A DNA stretch of 64,000 nucleotides from Mercurialis annua (taxonomy: Eukaryota > Streptophyta > Magnoliopsida > Malpighiales > Euphorbiaceae). The position numbers and the translations under genes were made by a program. Numbering within the stretch: the first letter of the stretch is position 1; the number at the start of each line of letters is the position of its first letter. Shown here piece by piece: positions 11,901 through 23,300 of the stretch. Under the pieces are notes generated by a model. It had not been told where the DNA came from and did no database searches. It saw only the letters and a list, made by a program, of their open reading frames with translations. The stretch spans positions 56,901,651-56,965,650 of the forward strand of contig NC_065571.1 in the NCBI RefSeq assembly GCF_937616625.2, written 5' to 3'.

Positions 11901-13546
11901 ATAGAACAAATAACCCTTTCGTCCAACACTATTAGAAACACTCGTTAATAACTGACATATCTCTCATAAGCATATAGGAAAAAAGTTCAAAAATAATTTT
12001 AATGTTTAAAATATTTACCGAATATTTGAGGAGGTAAGTGTACCAAAAGTAAAGTAAAAGGGTTTATTTGTTCGATTTTAAAACACCGAGAGTTTAATTG
12101 TTCAATTTAAAAAATATGAGGGCTTAATTGTACCAAAAAAATAAAAGGGCTGATATGTACTTTTTAAAAAAAATCGAAGATTTTTTTGTACCTTTTGTCT
12201 AAATAGTAGTATTGTTAACTATTTTTAGTCATCAATATATATTAAAAAAACACTATATTTACTTTAATGTTACTATTAAATTTGAATATCTTTTTAATAT
12301 AACTATAGAACTAAAGTAAACAGTAAAGACACAATTGAAAAAAAAAAGTTGATCCTATAAAAAGTGTAATGTCTTAAAAAAATATCAAAATAAGATAAAT
12401 TATAACCAATACTTTTAAAATCTCACTATATAACCTAATTTTGTATTTGTTGTGTTAATTATGGATACTTTTCAAATTAATTTTGATTTTATGTCATCCA
12501 TGTCACTACAGAATTAATATATTTGATTATAAATTTTCAAATGTCGTTTAAAATCAAATTGAATTATTAATCGTCTAAAATCAGTTGGTTAATTTTATTT
12601 TTGATTTAAAATTAATGTTCCTGTTCAAGTATTGTGATTAAAATGTGTTTAGTAAACATTGATATGGTGATTATTTTTGAAAATGTGTCATACTTAACAC
12701 GATAAACTGAAATTCAATTAAATTGGATAATTTTAAAAGTATTGGTTAGAATTAACCATCTATAAAATATTACTAATATTTTAAAAATATTAAGTCTATA
12801 TATATGATCATGAATTTTAGATTACAATATCTATTTTTTAGTTACAATCATTTTGTTTTTGGTAAGAAATCATTATCAACTTAGATTACAATATCTATTT
12901 TTTTCAGGATTTTGTCTTACCATAAATAAAATAAGCTAAAAGGGTTTTTGATTGTAGGGAGATATCAAAATCAGCATTAATATGATGTCTAATTTAATAC
13001 TATATAACTATTTTTATTAGAGAGAAATACAATTGAACTATTACAATGGGTACTAAACTCCAAAAACATCATTAGTTATTATATTATCAAAGTGTAGTTA
13101 TAGTTGAATAGGCCCTCCAGGACTTTAACTTTTATCAATTAAAAATATCCATGAACTTATTAAAAACAAAAAACCAAAACTTTTCAAATTGATGAGTTGG
13201 ATGGCCCGGGTTTTTTTTAAACCATAAAATAGATATATAATATTAAAATATTCTATTAGAGAATTTTAAATGGTAAAAAATTAACTGATGATACTGTTAA
13301 GTTAATTTTTAAAATATTTCTACCAAATTGAGCATATTTCTGGATATGTAAATTCATTTTGTATTTTTAATGTTAATTTTAAATTCATAAATGTATTAGT
13401 ATGTTAAATGTGAAGCTAATAATGGTTTAATTTTTTTAAACATAATCTCCTAGCAGGCAGATGAAGATGAAAAGGATGACTTGAAGATAAAAATTGAAAC
13501 AGCAATTGCAGCACTTAATGATCCACATAGTCCTATGAGCATGTAA
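8977..13546 (+). CDS. bHLH35: bHLH35-like transcription factor
   Basis: Five exons: 8977-9062, 9155-9314, 9397-9633, 10157-10327 and 13457-13546, giving 247 residues with all phases closing. The N-terminus ([12 protein letters not shown]) and the tail (ADEDEKDD...AIAALNDP) match the Arabidopsis bHLH35 layout. The basic region [13 protein letters not shown] carries the Glu and Arg residues needed to read an E-box, but has Asn where many family members have His. The helix-loop-helix follows ([13 protein letters not shown] / [17 protein letters not shown]), split by an intron at the loop as in relatives. An ACT-like C-terminal domain (about 155-245) probably serves dimerisation. It acts in the nucleus. 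The upstream in-frame ATG at 8836 is rejected because it lies in the TATA box. The last intron is 3.1 kb and holds a repeat element. Family identity is certain; orthology to bHLH35 is likely. Confidence 0.93.
11806..12199. repeat. Inverted-repeat element in the last intron of the bHLH gene
   Basis: The left end GGCAAAAGGTACagaaaaact and the reverse complement of the right end GACAAAAGGTACaaaaaaatc match. The match continues inward over about 120 bp (gtacaga/gtacata, taattaagccctc, gaacaaataaaccc). It has no coding capacity. The flanks share only TAAA, so no superfamily is assigned. A similar left end (ggcaaaaggttcaaag) occurs at about 47441. Confidence 0.6.
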
Positions 13547-14390
13547 ACTAAAAAATATTTTCCTATGAAATTGGATTATTTTGGTCATCTTGAGTTTTTT
13601 TAGTTTTATTTTCTTTAGTTTTGGCTTCCATAATTCTTGGATGTGTTCATTTTATGATGTGTCTAGTTCTTTGTTACTTGTCAAAAAGAAAATACCATAG
13701 TCCAAATCTATCACTTGTTAGAAATAATTTTAATTTTTTTGTTATGTTCATAATTTTGGCTTTTTTTTGTATCAAATGTATTGAACTTTGAAGAATTAAT
13801 AGTAGTTTTCTCATTAATTGATAATAAAGTATCCTTTTTATACTAAGTAGCTTTTACAAGTTCAACCACAATTAATAACTAACTCATATGTCATGACACT
13901 AATCTAACAACTAACTCATCATCACATAATTAGGACCATCTAGAATTCCTTATACATATTATTTTTGTTCAAGAAGTTTTTATACTATTTTTTTTCTTCT
14001 ACCGGTCCCTCTATTTACATAATTTTAGAATTTTGGGTTCTTTTTTAGTCTTCTCCATATGTACAATTTTTTTGTTCTTCCAGTCCCTTAAAAGGATCTG
14101 AAATTCGAAATTTTGCTAAGTACAGAACCCAAACGTAAACAACTTTACAGTAGGAGTCTCTCGAACAAAACTGGTAAAATAATAGAGGGGTCTTCATATA
14201 GATTTTATCTATAATTATTGCTCCAATCAAATAAGAGAAGATTGCCACTTAGACAAGTTACTGAAAATGTCGATCTTTTGAAATGTCTATAGCTTGAGAA
14301 CACTGCTAATACATAGACTAAGCACAATCCTACACACCATAACATCACCATTTGGTTTAAAACTGAAAAATAAGATAAAATTATCTCTAA
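13547..14390. other. Intergenic DNA, possibly LTR remains
   Basis: This is the 3' flank of the bHLH gene, which ends with the terminal exon at 13546. The stretch from about 13820 to 14390 directly follows the polypurine tract of the copia remnant (read on the minus strand) and may be a decayed 3' LTR. I could not define its ends. Confidence 0.35.
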
Positions 14391-15430
14391 TAGCCTCCTT
14401 CAAGCTAAATCATACAAATATTGTACGTTCAATTTGTTAAAAAGAAAACACACAGAACAATGAAAAATCAAGAGGTTTAGTTAGAAAATTAGCTAACTGA
14501 TTAACATAAGTAACATGTAAAAGATGACGAACATTAGCTTGAACATTCTCACGAACCACATGGCAGTCGATTTCAATGTGTTTAATGCGTTCAAGGAAAT
14601 CAGGGTTGTGTGTAATATGTAATGCAGACGAGTTATAAATTCATGTAACCTTTGAATATAACCATATGGGAGGTATTTCACCTTATAAATCCATTTGCAA
14701 CCGATTGGTCTTTTATTTGCTGAAAGGTTAGTTAAAGTCCATGTTTTATTAACATGCAAAACATCCAATTGATCAGTTTCCATAGCATCTCTTCAACAAG
14801 AGTGATTAATGACTTTTTTACAAGAAGGTGGTTCAGTGATGGTAGAGATTTGAAGAAAACAGGCTTGATGTTTTGCTTTTAAAAAATGGTAGAAAAAAAC
14901 ATTATTAAAAGAATGAGAGGTAGTGATTGAGGTCATGGGCGGAACCAGGGGAGGGTCGGCCGACCCTCCACGTCGGAAAAAAAAAACAGATTAAAAGTTT
15001 TTTTTTGCAGGGGCGGTTATAACCGTCCCTATTGATAAGGACGGTTTTTCCCTTATAGGGGCGGTTATAACCGCCTATACAAGTACAAATTACCATATTT
15101 AAACCGTGTTACTGCCGTTTTATTTTTTTAAATAGCCGAAAGTGAAAATTTCGACCCTTCTAAATTTGGGTTCTCGTTCCGCCACTGATTGAGGTCATGG
15201 ACCTTCTAAGAATATGAATAGGTTTAGCACGTAGGTGCATTTGAAAGAGTAAACATAGAGCTACATGGTGAATTAGAAACATCAAAAGGGTTAGGCACAT
15301 CAAGTAAATCATTAGTTACATCAGGATTAAGAGTATGATACAGTTTAATAAATGGTAAATATTCATTTTGAGACTGAATCCAAGATTTCTAGAAGAAAAC
15401 AATAATTTCATGAAAAATTACATTTAAAGA
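14391..15430 (-). pseudogene. Ty1/copia retrotransposon remnant (reverse transcriptase / RNase H)
   Basis: Read on the minus strand, about 15430-15360 resembles the end of the integrase-side region (DVIFHE-like). About 14800-14650 encodes the start of copia reverse transcriptase (TWTLTNLSANKRPIGCKWIY). The frame then jumps at about 14640 straight to the RNase H end (ALHITHNPDFLERIKHIEID, then a DCHVVRENV block and LANFLTKPL). The catalytic core of the polymerase between these is missing. Several stops are present (for example in C*RDAMETD). A purine-rich tract (aagcttgaaggaggcta, 14391-14405) is the expected polypurine tract. It is a deleted, non-functional fragment interrupted by the short element at 14939-15185. 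Confidence 0.85.
14939..15185. mobile_element. Short TIR element inserted into the copia remnant, 15-bp target duplication
   Basis: The left end (G)GGCGGAACCAGgggaggg and the reverse complement of the right end GTGGCGGAACGAGaaccc form short terminal inverted repeats. TGATTGAGGTCATGG occurs exactly on both sides (14924-14938 and 15186-15200), a 15-bp direct repeat generated from the copia sequence. The element is richer in GC than its surroundings. It contains two exact copies of GGGGCGGTTATAACCG (15010-15025 and 15058-15073), each with a palindromic core. No gene is evident. The combination of TIRs with a duplication this long fits no superfamily cleanly; a SINE-like or an atypical DNA element are both possible. 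Confidence 0.75.
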
Positions 15431-16950
15431 AAATTGGGTTTTAAACCATAGATTTTGAAACCAGTAGTATTTGATGGAAAATTGATTAAAAGTTAAAACA
15501 CTTTAAATAGTTCTTGGATTTCAATGAATTTTTGTTTGAAAATGGTTCCTAATATTATTAGAGGAAATTTTTTAGAGTACACTATTTTCACTTTTTATTA
15601 ATTTATATTTTTTTATAGATTTTTTTAGTGTTTTTTCTAATCGTGTCCATTTTAATGTAATTATAGTGTTTTTACAGTGTATCCATGATATTTTTTTAGT
15701 ATAATTATAATGTTTTAATAGTATATGTATGGTGTATCTATAGTTTTTTTTATAATATATACCATAAAAACACTACACCATAAACATTGCAAATACGCTA
15801 TAGATACACAAAAAATATATACTATAACATAAATACACTGCAAATGCATCATAAGTCAATTCATTTTTACAAAATCAGCAGTATCAAGATAATAAAATAA
15901 ATTTATGAACAAGAGAAAAATAAAATAATTATATGAACAATAGAAGAATTTTATAAACAAAAAAAATAATAGATCTACAATAATGTCTTTATAAATATCT
16001 AAATTATATAAAAAAAATTATAAAAAATTTAAAAACGATATCGAATAATCCATCGGAAGAAACGTGGTGACGAGAAAATCAATAGAAGAACCGTAATGAT
16101 AAGATATCCACCGAAAAATACGCAACAGCAAAAGACACGACGAGAAATCTAGTAAAAGACGCGCGGCAATGAAAGGGAAGAAAGCGATTTGTGGTAGAAG
16201 TAGACGAACGGAAGAAAAAATTAAGAGAAGTAGAAAAACGAAAAAAAAGAAGAAAAAAAGAGAATTTTGAGAAAGAAACTATAGAGAGAGAGAGAGAGGA
16301 GGTGCGGTTACATGGTTTGTTTGTGGAAAATGACCTAAAATGAGTCTTACTCTAAGCCTTATATATATAATATTATTTTTGTAAATATATTTGTTAAAAG
16401 AGCAACGATTTCAATATTGAAAATAAATTTTAAAATCAGGTATTTTAAAAGTAATTTTATATTATTAAAAAGAGTTTATATTAAATCATCACTTTGGCAC
16501 TCTTTTTTTTTCCATTTATCACAACTGTTAAAAATATAATAAATCTTAAACATACTATATATACATTATTATTATTACAATAATATCAATATTATGATAA
16601 CTAATAAACAATACTATAATTAAATTAATAGTATGCTGAATTCATATACATCAAAATACATTAAAATTTTATTAATGGTAAAATAAAGTATATTTAAATT
16701 ACACAATTACTAAATTTATACTATATTTCTATAAATATTTTTCTACAAAGTTTTAAGCCAATTTTTTATTTTTACAAAAAAATAAACCCTTGCTTTTGTT
16801 ATTTATTTCTTTAAAATATGGCATTTATGTGAAAATCTCATATTTTTAATATTAGAATTAGGATGTGGCCGACCCCGATATGAGCAAATTTCATTCACAG
16901 GATCTACTATTGCAAATTTTTCAAGTTTTTGTCATTCCAATTCGTCAGCA
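15431..16950. other. Intergenic DNA upstream of the PRCC gene
   Basis: No gene is seen. About 15640-15850 holds imperfect direct and inverted copies of 'gtgtatctatagtg'-type sequence. About 16050-16300 is strongly purine-rich and ends in an AG microsatellite (about 16283-16298). The rest is AT-rich. Confidence 0.5.
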
Positions 16951-19328
16951 ATGGAGTCTCTGCTAGCCACCTACGCCTCTTCAGACGATGAAGAAGAAGA
17001 CCCAAAACCTATTCATTTTCAAAATTCTATTCCATCTAAACCCCTAATCTCTTCCTCTTCTTCCTTCTCTATTCTTCCAAACCCTAAATCCGAACCCACA
17101 ACAATCGACGACGAACACCTAAAACCCTCGTCCTCCGTTTTTTCTTCAATGCCTAAACCTAATTCCCAATCTTATTCAAAGCCAGCCAAAAGGGTTGTTC
17201 AGTTTAGGCCTCCCATAATCCCAAAGCCCGCCAGTTCTTCCGACGACGACGAAGATGAGAAAGAAAAGGACAGAAAGCGGCGAAAGGAATCCGATTTCGT
17301 TCTGAAATCTTCGTCTAAAAATTCATATCCATTTATCCTGCCCACCCCCATAAACTCATCTCAATTCGGTTCTCTTGGGTCCGCTTCTGGGTCTGGAAGA
17401 AGATCAATTCTTGATGTTGAACCAACAAATGTTACAGAGACGGTTAATGAACAAATTACAGTGAATAATGAAGTGGGTTACGATCAAAGTGATGGGAATT
17501 ATGTGGGTTTTGTTGGGTATGAGATGGGTCATGATGGGTCAAATAGTTATGGTGGTGGGTATGAGATGGGTCATGATGGGTCAAATAGTTATGGTGGTGG
17601 GTATGAGATGGGTCAAGATGGGTCGAATAGTTATGGTGGGTATGGGGATTATTATGGTGGTGATGGGTTAGGAGGAGGATCAGAAGCTGTAGCTGTGCCT
17701 GAGACAGCAATGTTTCAAAGTGAAAGTGATCAGTTTAGGGTTTTGAGAAAGAAGAAAGGGAAGTATGAGATACCTACTGAGGTTATTGAGGTGACTCAGG
17801 ACGAGTTGACGAAGAATCGTCCGAGAGAGGATCAAGTCAAGTCGACTGGAATTGCTTTTGGGCCTGCCTATCAGGTAATTTTTACTTGCTGATACTCCCT
17901 GTTTAATTTTTATCATATCAAGCTATGTTGCTTACTGAATCGAGAAATGATGAACTCAATGTTTTTGACTAGAATAGATTGGAAATCAAAGTTTTTAGAA
18001 GTGATTTTGGAAAGTAAATGCAAACTGAACCCTGAAATGTAGGATTCGTCGAGTTTCTGTGCAATGTAGCTATCAAGATATCACATTGGCTTGTATCTTA
18101 ATATGTTGATAGGTTCTATAATTAATAAGATATGTTTTCTAAATTAATAATGGGTTCCTTATGTAGATGCTCGTCGAATGGACATGAATGGATGTGTAAT
18201 GTAATCTATCTGTAATCCTTTTTCTTTTTGCATGTATGTTATCCATCTGTTATTCTGTTTATGTTTGTAGTTGTTGCATTAATTTTAGAATATTTACTCT
18301 TGCACGTCTTGTTTTTCTCTCAACTCCATGAAGATAATTGTGTTATTTATATAGCACGGAAAGGGAAATGTTGAAACGGGAAACATTGAAATAGAAAACA
18401 TCAAAATAATATTGAGTTTGAGAGTTTCAAAAGTTCTTTTCCGGAAACGGAATACCGAAATATAAGACTGAAGAAGTTTATGTGCAACATAGGTCTTGGT
18501 ATTTGGCGAGAATTATGTTTTTGGTTCAGTTTTCAGTTGGATTGATAGGATTTTTTTGCTGTCTAAGTTCTCGAGTGAGATACTGGCAGGACATAGCTAG
18601 ACAAAGCATGCAATGTTTTTTGACCCATAATAGTAAAATTGAAAATGTAAAGGAAGAAGAAATTATGATGCCATCTTTACAAGGGTTTGTTATCTGTCAG
18701 GATTTAGAAAGTGAAAAGAGCCAAATGTTGTTTGGATCTGTTAACTATTTCATTTCTGTCTACTACGGAATTAGATCATCCACCAATCACGAGTTTGTTG
18801 CCAATTCTTTGTTGTGTTGTATGAAAATGGAAATGCCTGGACAATGTTGAAAAGGAAAATGGCGAAACAATATAATGTTTTGGAGTTTTAGAAGCATTTT
18901 TCGGGTAAAAAGAACCTCAAAATGTTGGATTCCATAAATTTTCATGCAACATGTTGTAAAGGTTAATTTGAAGAATGTGCAGTCGAGATATTTTTTTGTC
19001 AGAAATGGGAAATTGCAGTTTATGTTATTGTTGAACTTACAGGGTGACTTACTGCATCTGAAACTGTCTGCATTTTACGAATTTCTTTTGAACATTCTGC
19101 GTATACGACTTATTATGCAGCTCCTGGAGTTCGTTAGCATAATTTGATTGTTTGTTACTTATTGTGCAGCCTGCTTCTACAAAGGGGAAGCCTCTAAAGC
19201 TTCACAAAAGGAAGCATCAAATCGGCTCACTGTATTTTGATATGAGGCAGAAAGAGATGGAATTGACAGAGCGCCGCTCCAAAGGCTATCTTACTAAAGC
19301 ACAAACACAAGCAAAATATGGATGGTGA
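16951..19328 (+). CDS. PRCC-like nuclear protein
   Basis: Two exons, 16951-17874 and 19170-19328 (phase 0), give 360 residues. The start (MESLLATYASSDDEEE) resembles the acidic N-terminus of plant homologues of PRCC, the protein fused in papillary renal cell carcinoma. The middle is low-complexity: Ser/Pro-rich, an acidic DDDEDEKEKD run, and three 14-residue repeats GYEMGHDGSNSYGG (about 189-230). The conserved C-terminal block spans exon 2: K-rich, HQIGSLYFDMRQKEMEL, ending TKAQTQAKYGW. That block is the family signature. PRCC is nuclear and linked to pre-mRNA splicing in animals; the same role in plants is inferred. The intron (1295 bp) carries a repeat near 18352. It is convergent with LIG4, whose stop lies 977 bp away. 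Confidence 0.88.
17515..17640 (+). repeat. Coding minisatellite, three 42-bp units
   Basis: Units at 17515-17556, 17557-17598 and 17599-17640, each starting gggtatgagatgggtca. The first two are identical and the third differs by a few bases (one His to Gln change). They encode the GYEMG[HQ]DGSNSYGG repeat of the PRCC-like protein. The unit is a multiple of three, so gain or loss of copies keeps the frame. Confidence 0.95.
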
Positions 19329-20305
19329 TATTGTGAGCATTTCTTTATATTTTGTGTACAATATAATATCAAATGTGTCTCTTAATCTCAAATGCAAGCA
19401 AAAATGGCAAGTCTAATTTCTGGATATTTTGCTCTTTGCTTATGGAGAAATTCTTAGGATAACTGATGCCTTCGGTATGTGCTCTGTTGTTCCTCCCCAT
19501 CTCTGTTAAGTGCTATTTATTTCCAGTTTCCATAATTTACAATACGTGCTCTCCAAATTCTCTGATAATTCACTTGGCAAAGATGTTTAGGCCTTACGTG
19601 TGTGTATATACAGTTTGAACTGAATTGAACTTTTGATTATTAGTTTTCTAAATCAAACCGAACAATTTTATGAGAACTCTGTAACTTTTAAACCAAATTA
19701 AACCAAATAAGTCATTTCGGTTCATTTGTAAGTTCTGTTTGTTTTTTTTAATTTGGATTTGGTTTATTTAAAAAAAAAATTATTCTCAAAATTGAACGAA
19801 TCCAAAGATAATTTATTTTTCATTATTCTAAATCATTCCAAATTGAACAAATCCAAAGATCAATTTACAACGCTTGCTCGCTGGATCTATAACCCTGTAA
19901 AAGAAATGGTAACAACGAAACTATTCATACAAAAAAAGAAACGTATGTAATTTCTCTATAATAAGGCCATTTTCATTGACAAGCATCAAAATTAGATATT
20001 AATTTGATGAAAACCATCACTCACTCCAACAAGACAACAACAGTCATCAGATCCAACACCAAAATGTACTTTTTTATCTTTAATATTTTATTCATTTTTA
20101 ATTTTAATTTTTTATATACTTCTTACCAATTATCCCCGTAAATTTATCTTTGTTACATATTCATCCAATTAATATTATATAATATAAATTTACCAAATTT
20201 TTTTTTTGTCGAAACCCGAATTATTGGTTATTTTACTAATACATCACGCCATTCATGAACAAAGCCAATACTATCATAGTTATAATTGATGTCAACTAAA
20301 TTATA
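19329..20305. other. Convergent 3' region between the PRCC gene and LIG4
   Basis: This should contain the 3' UTRs of both genes. About 19620-19900 holds degenerate 'aaaccgaac / ttcggttc' repeats and two copies of 'aattgaac[ga]aatccaaagat'. The 65-codon frame at 19753-19950 lies in these repeats and is not called. Confidence 0.5.
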
Positions 20306-23300
20306 TCACTCCTTGAGAAGTTGATTAGCAAGATCCTTGTAGCTGACTTTCTTTTTCTTCACAGACTGAGACTGCATATTAGGTTCTTCAGACGGCTTTT
20401 CACTATTCAAAATTTGACTTGAGATTTCCACATTCTTCTTCATTGACAGGCTCGGAATCATGTCTATCAACATTGCCTGAACTGGATCCACCATAACCTC
20501 TAATTTATCCTCTACATCATACCTTCCACCTGTTTCACTGTAAGGAGTTTTACCTGATCGATCATCTCTTTCTTGATGCCTCTCGACAGTTTCAGAACAT
20601 GAAGCTTTATCAATACACTCTTCCTGCTTATTACCTTCAATCGCCTCTTCTTCGGCTATATTGTGTATGGGCGATGAACCGAAACATTCTACTCCACTCT
20701 CTTTAATGTCGGATCTTCCCTTTTCTATATGGATTTCTTCATTTTCCTTGTTGTCAGATGAACTACTTCCGTCTGATACGTCGTCACAGATTTTAACTGG
20801 CTTTCGCACACGTGCCTGTGTTCTTCGAGCTCTGCTAGGGCCTACTTTCGCTTTCTTCGTATTCTTGCTGGCAGGTCTCCCTCTTTTCCTTTTTGCATCT
20901 CTCTTTGGAGAAGACAATATTGTATCTTGTTCAACACTTCTGTCTCCCGTGTCTTTCTTCTTGCTGCCACTAGATGGTGAATGTTCCTGGTTTCCTATTA
21001 CATGAACATTTCCAGAGGCATCTTCCATGTCCAGGTTGCATTTCCTAGGAAAGGAATAATACGGTAAAACCAATTTATTGATCACCATAAGGACAAATAT
21101 AGGCATAATCACTATCACCTGAGGTTAGGTCAAAATATCGGATATTACCCAAATGACCAAGAAAAGCAGACTTTCAGGAAAAAATTGTAATTTCGACCTA
21201 ACATCAGAGGTGATGGTAAATATGCTCAAAAAGATATATTCCATCTCTACCGGCACATTATAGCAGTGCAGTTTACACTATGATAAAAAATGTACACTCA
21301 TTCACTTTTCCAACCGAGCTCAAGACATTCTTAAAGTAGCTAAAATTTACATGTTACAAGTAGTCTCACAATATAAGAATTATGCAAACTAGTCTACGGG
21401 CATATTGACCATACGGGAATCGACAGAAGCACATAGCCATTTTGATAGGGCACAGATTTAGAAAAAAACGTTAGTCTGACCAATGGGAGAAAGGTTACAA
21501 AATGCATAACTAGGCAGTATCCATTATCTGGTTTCCATGTTTGGTGCTTAAACTGAAGTGATATTTGAGATAGTCGAATAGTATTCTAGAGACTGGATCT
21601 GAATTAGCCGCCACAACTAATGGGTTAATCCAACAGATGTAACCAAGCTAGGATATGCAATGGTGCCGGTAAAGGGAGCAGAACCTTCCTACATTTCCAT
21701 TTACTCAGACAAATATCAAACAGTCAAATCCAACAGTATACCAGAAATTGCATATTCTTTTGAAACAAAAAACATGCTACGGCCACATAATATCAACAGG
21801 CACCCAAAACCAATTCTTATTCCAAGGACATCTTCTCAAGAATTTCATTGTACACTCATTAAACCTCCACTATGCCGACTTGTTACTTCTAGGACAATCT
21901 GAAATCAATTGTGGATAATGTCTTGTGCGTTTTTCAAAGCACAAAATATTCTTTTGGGTTCATTTTCAAAGGCACTAAAATGGTACATGCAAAGCCTAGA
22001 ATGTCAAGAAAATAAATACACAGAAAAAGATGTGTAGTGAATGATGTGTATTTTGCAATATATGACTGAATGCTATAGCTAATTCTTTAATTTCATATCA
22101 AAATAAATTATATAAAAAAAAAAGCTAAAATGAGGTGCCTTAACATAAGAGTTATGCTTAAACACATTTGAGCAAAATTAATCATTTTTGTTAACATTAA
22201 CATCACTACTTGAGCCTCTTATACTTTGCAAGTTGTGGTATTGATGACATGTCAATCTAAATTTGCTACCAGTGAATATAATAGAGAATACGGATGGTTA
22301 AATGTTTCTAATTTCAGTGCCAATGAGTTGAATGAAGGTGATTTTCAAAGCTTCAAACAGGTACCGACATGCATTGTTCTTTCAAACAAAAAATACATTT
22401 TATACTAACCAATCTTCAATATTTGACTCTTGCAATCCAAAGGGCTTCAAGCTAAATGCATCCTCTTGCAACTTTTTCTGCTTCTCCAAAGAATCCTCCA
22501 ACCATCGGTATCCAATTACATGTAACTTCTTATTTCGGAGTAGATGTTTCTCTGAAACTGTGAAACTGCAAATATAGTAGCATTAAGAAAAAAATTTTAA
22601 GACTCGGATTATTTTTGTCAATGGAGGAATAAGAGATGCATAAATTGAAGAGTAAGATACTAGATTCTAAATTAATTTATCAATATATATGTATCATTAC
22701 AATAAACATTTTTGTCCTAATCAGCACTTCATGCATGAAAATGGTATCTTGCTATTATTTAATAAGTTAGTAGTTTTTTCCTCTCACATTTTTTTTCCTT
22801 ACTATCTTCACCAAATGAATATTTTTTCCTTCCTCAACCTTTTTCTTGCTCGAAACCAGGAACCTCTTCAGCAGCATTCAATTGACAAGCACAAGAAAGT
22901 AAAAATGAAACAGCACTAGCCGTCTTTCCATGTATTTCTAAGTAGTACTACAAATTATTTCAATTCCTTTATTCTTAACCAATTTCTGCGTTCCATTCAA
23001 GCCAAGTCTTTTACCTTTCTGTTGCTATACACTAAAAACAACTTTTAGTGGAAAACTCACTATGGAAACCAAAACTTAATTTATTAAAACATCAATTCCA
23101 CCTCTGCTCAAAAGAAAAACCAGTTACAAGTAAACAGAACAGAAAGAAAATTGAAAAATCATGAAAAAATATACTCCATTAACGATCAATTATACCACAG
23201 CCATATTTGCACTGCACATTTCTTCTTCAGACCGACGGCCTTAGTTTTGGCCTTATTATTGCTCTAAATAACAGATGAAACACCATACTTGCCCTCCACT

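Noticed and set aside
17456..17710. His-rich 84-codon frame antisense to the PRCC gene
   Set aside because: It is the complement of the Gly/Tyr minisatellite and has no independent support.
18482..18850. 122-codon open frame between the PRCC exons
   Set aside because: It lies wholly in the intron, has no recognisable domain, and the two flanking exons splice in phase without it.
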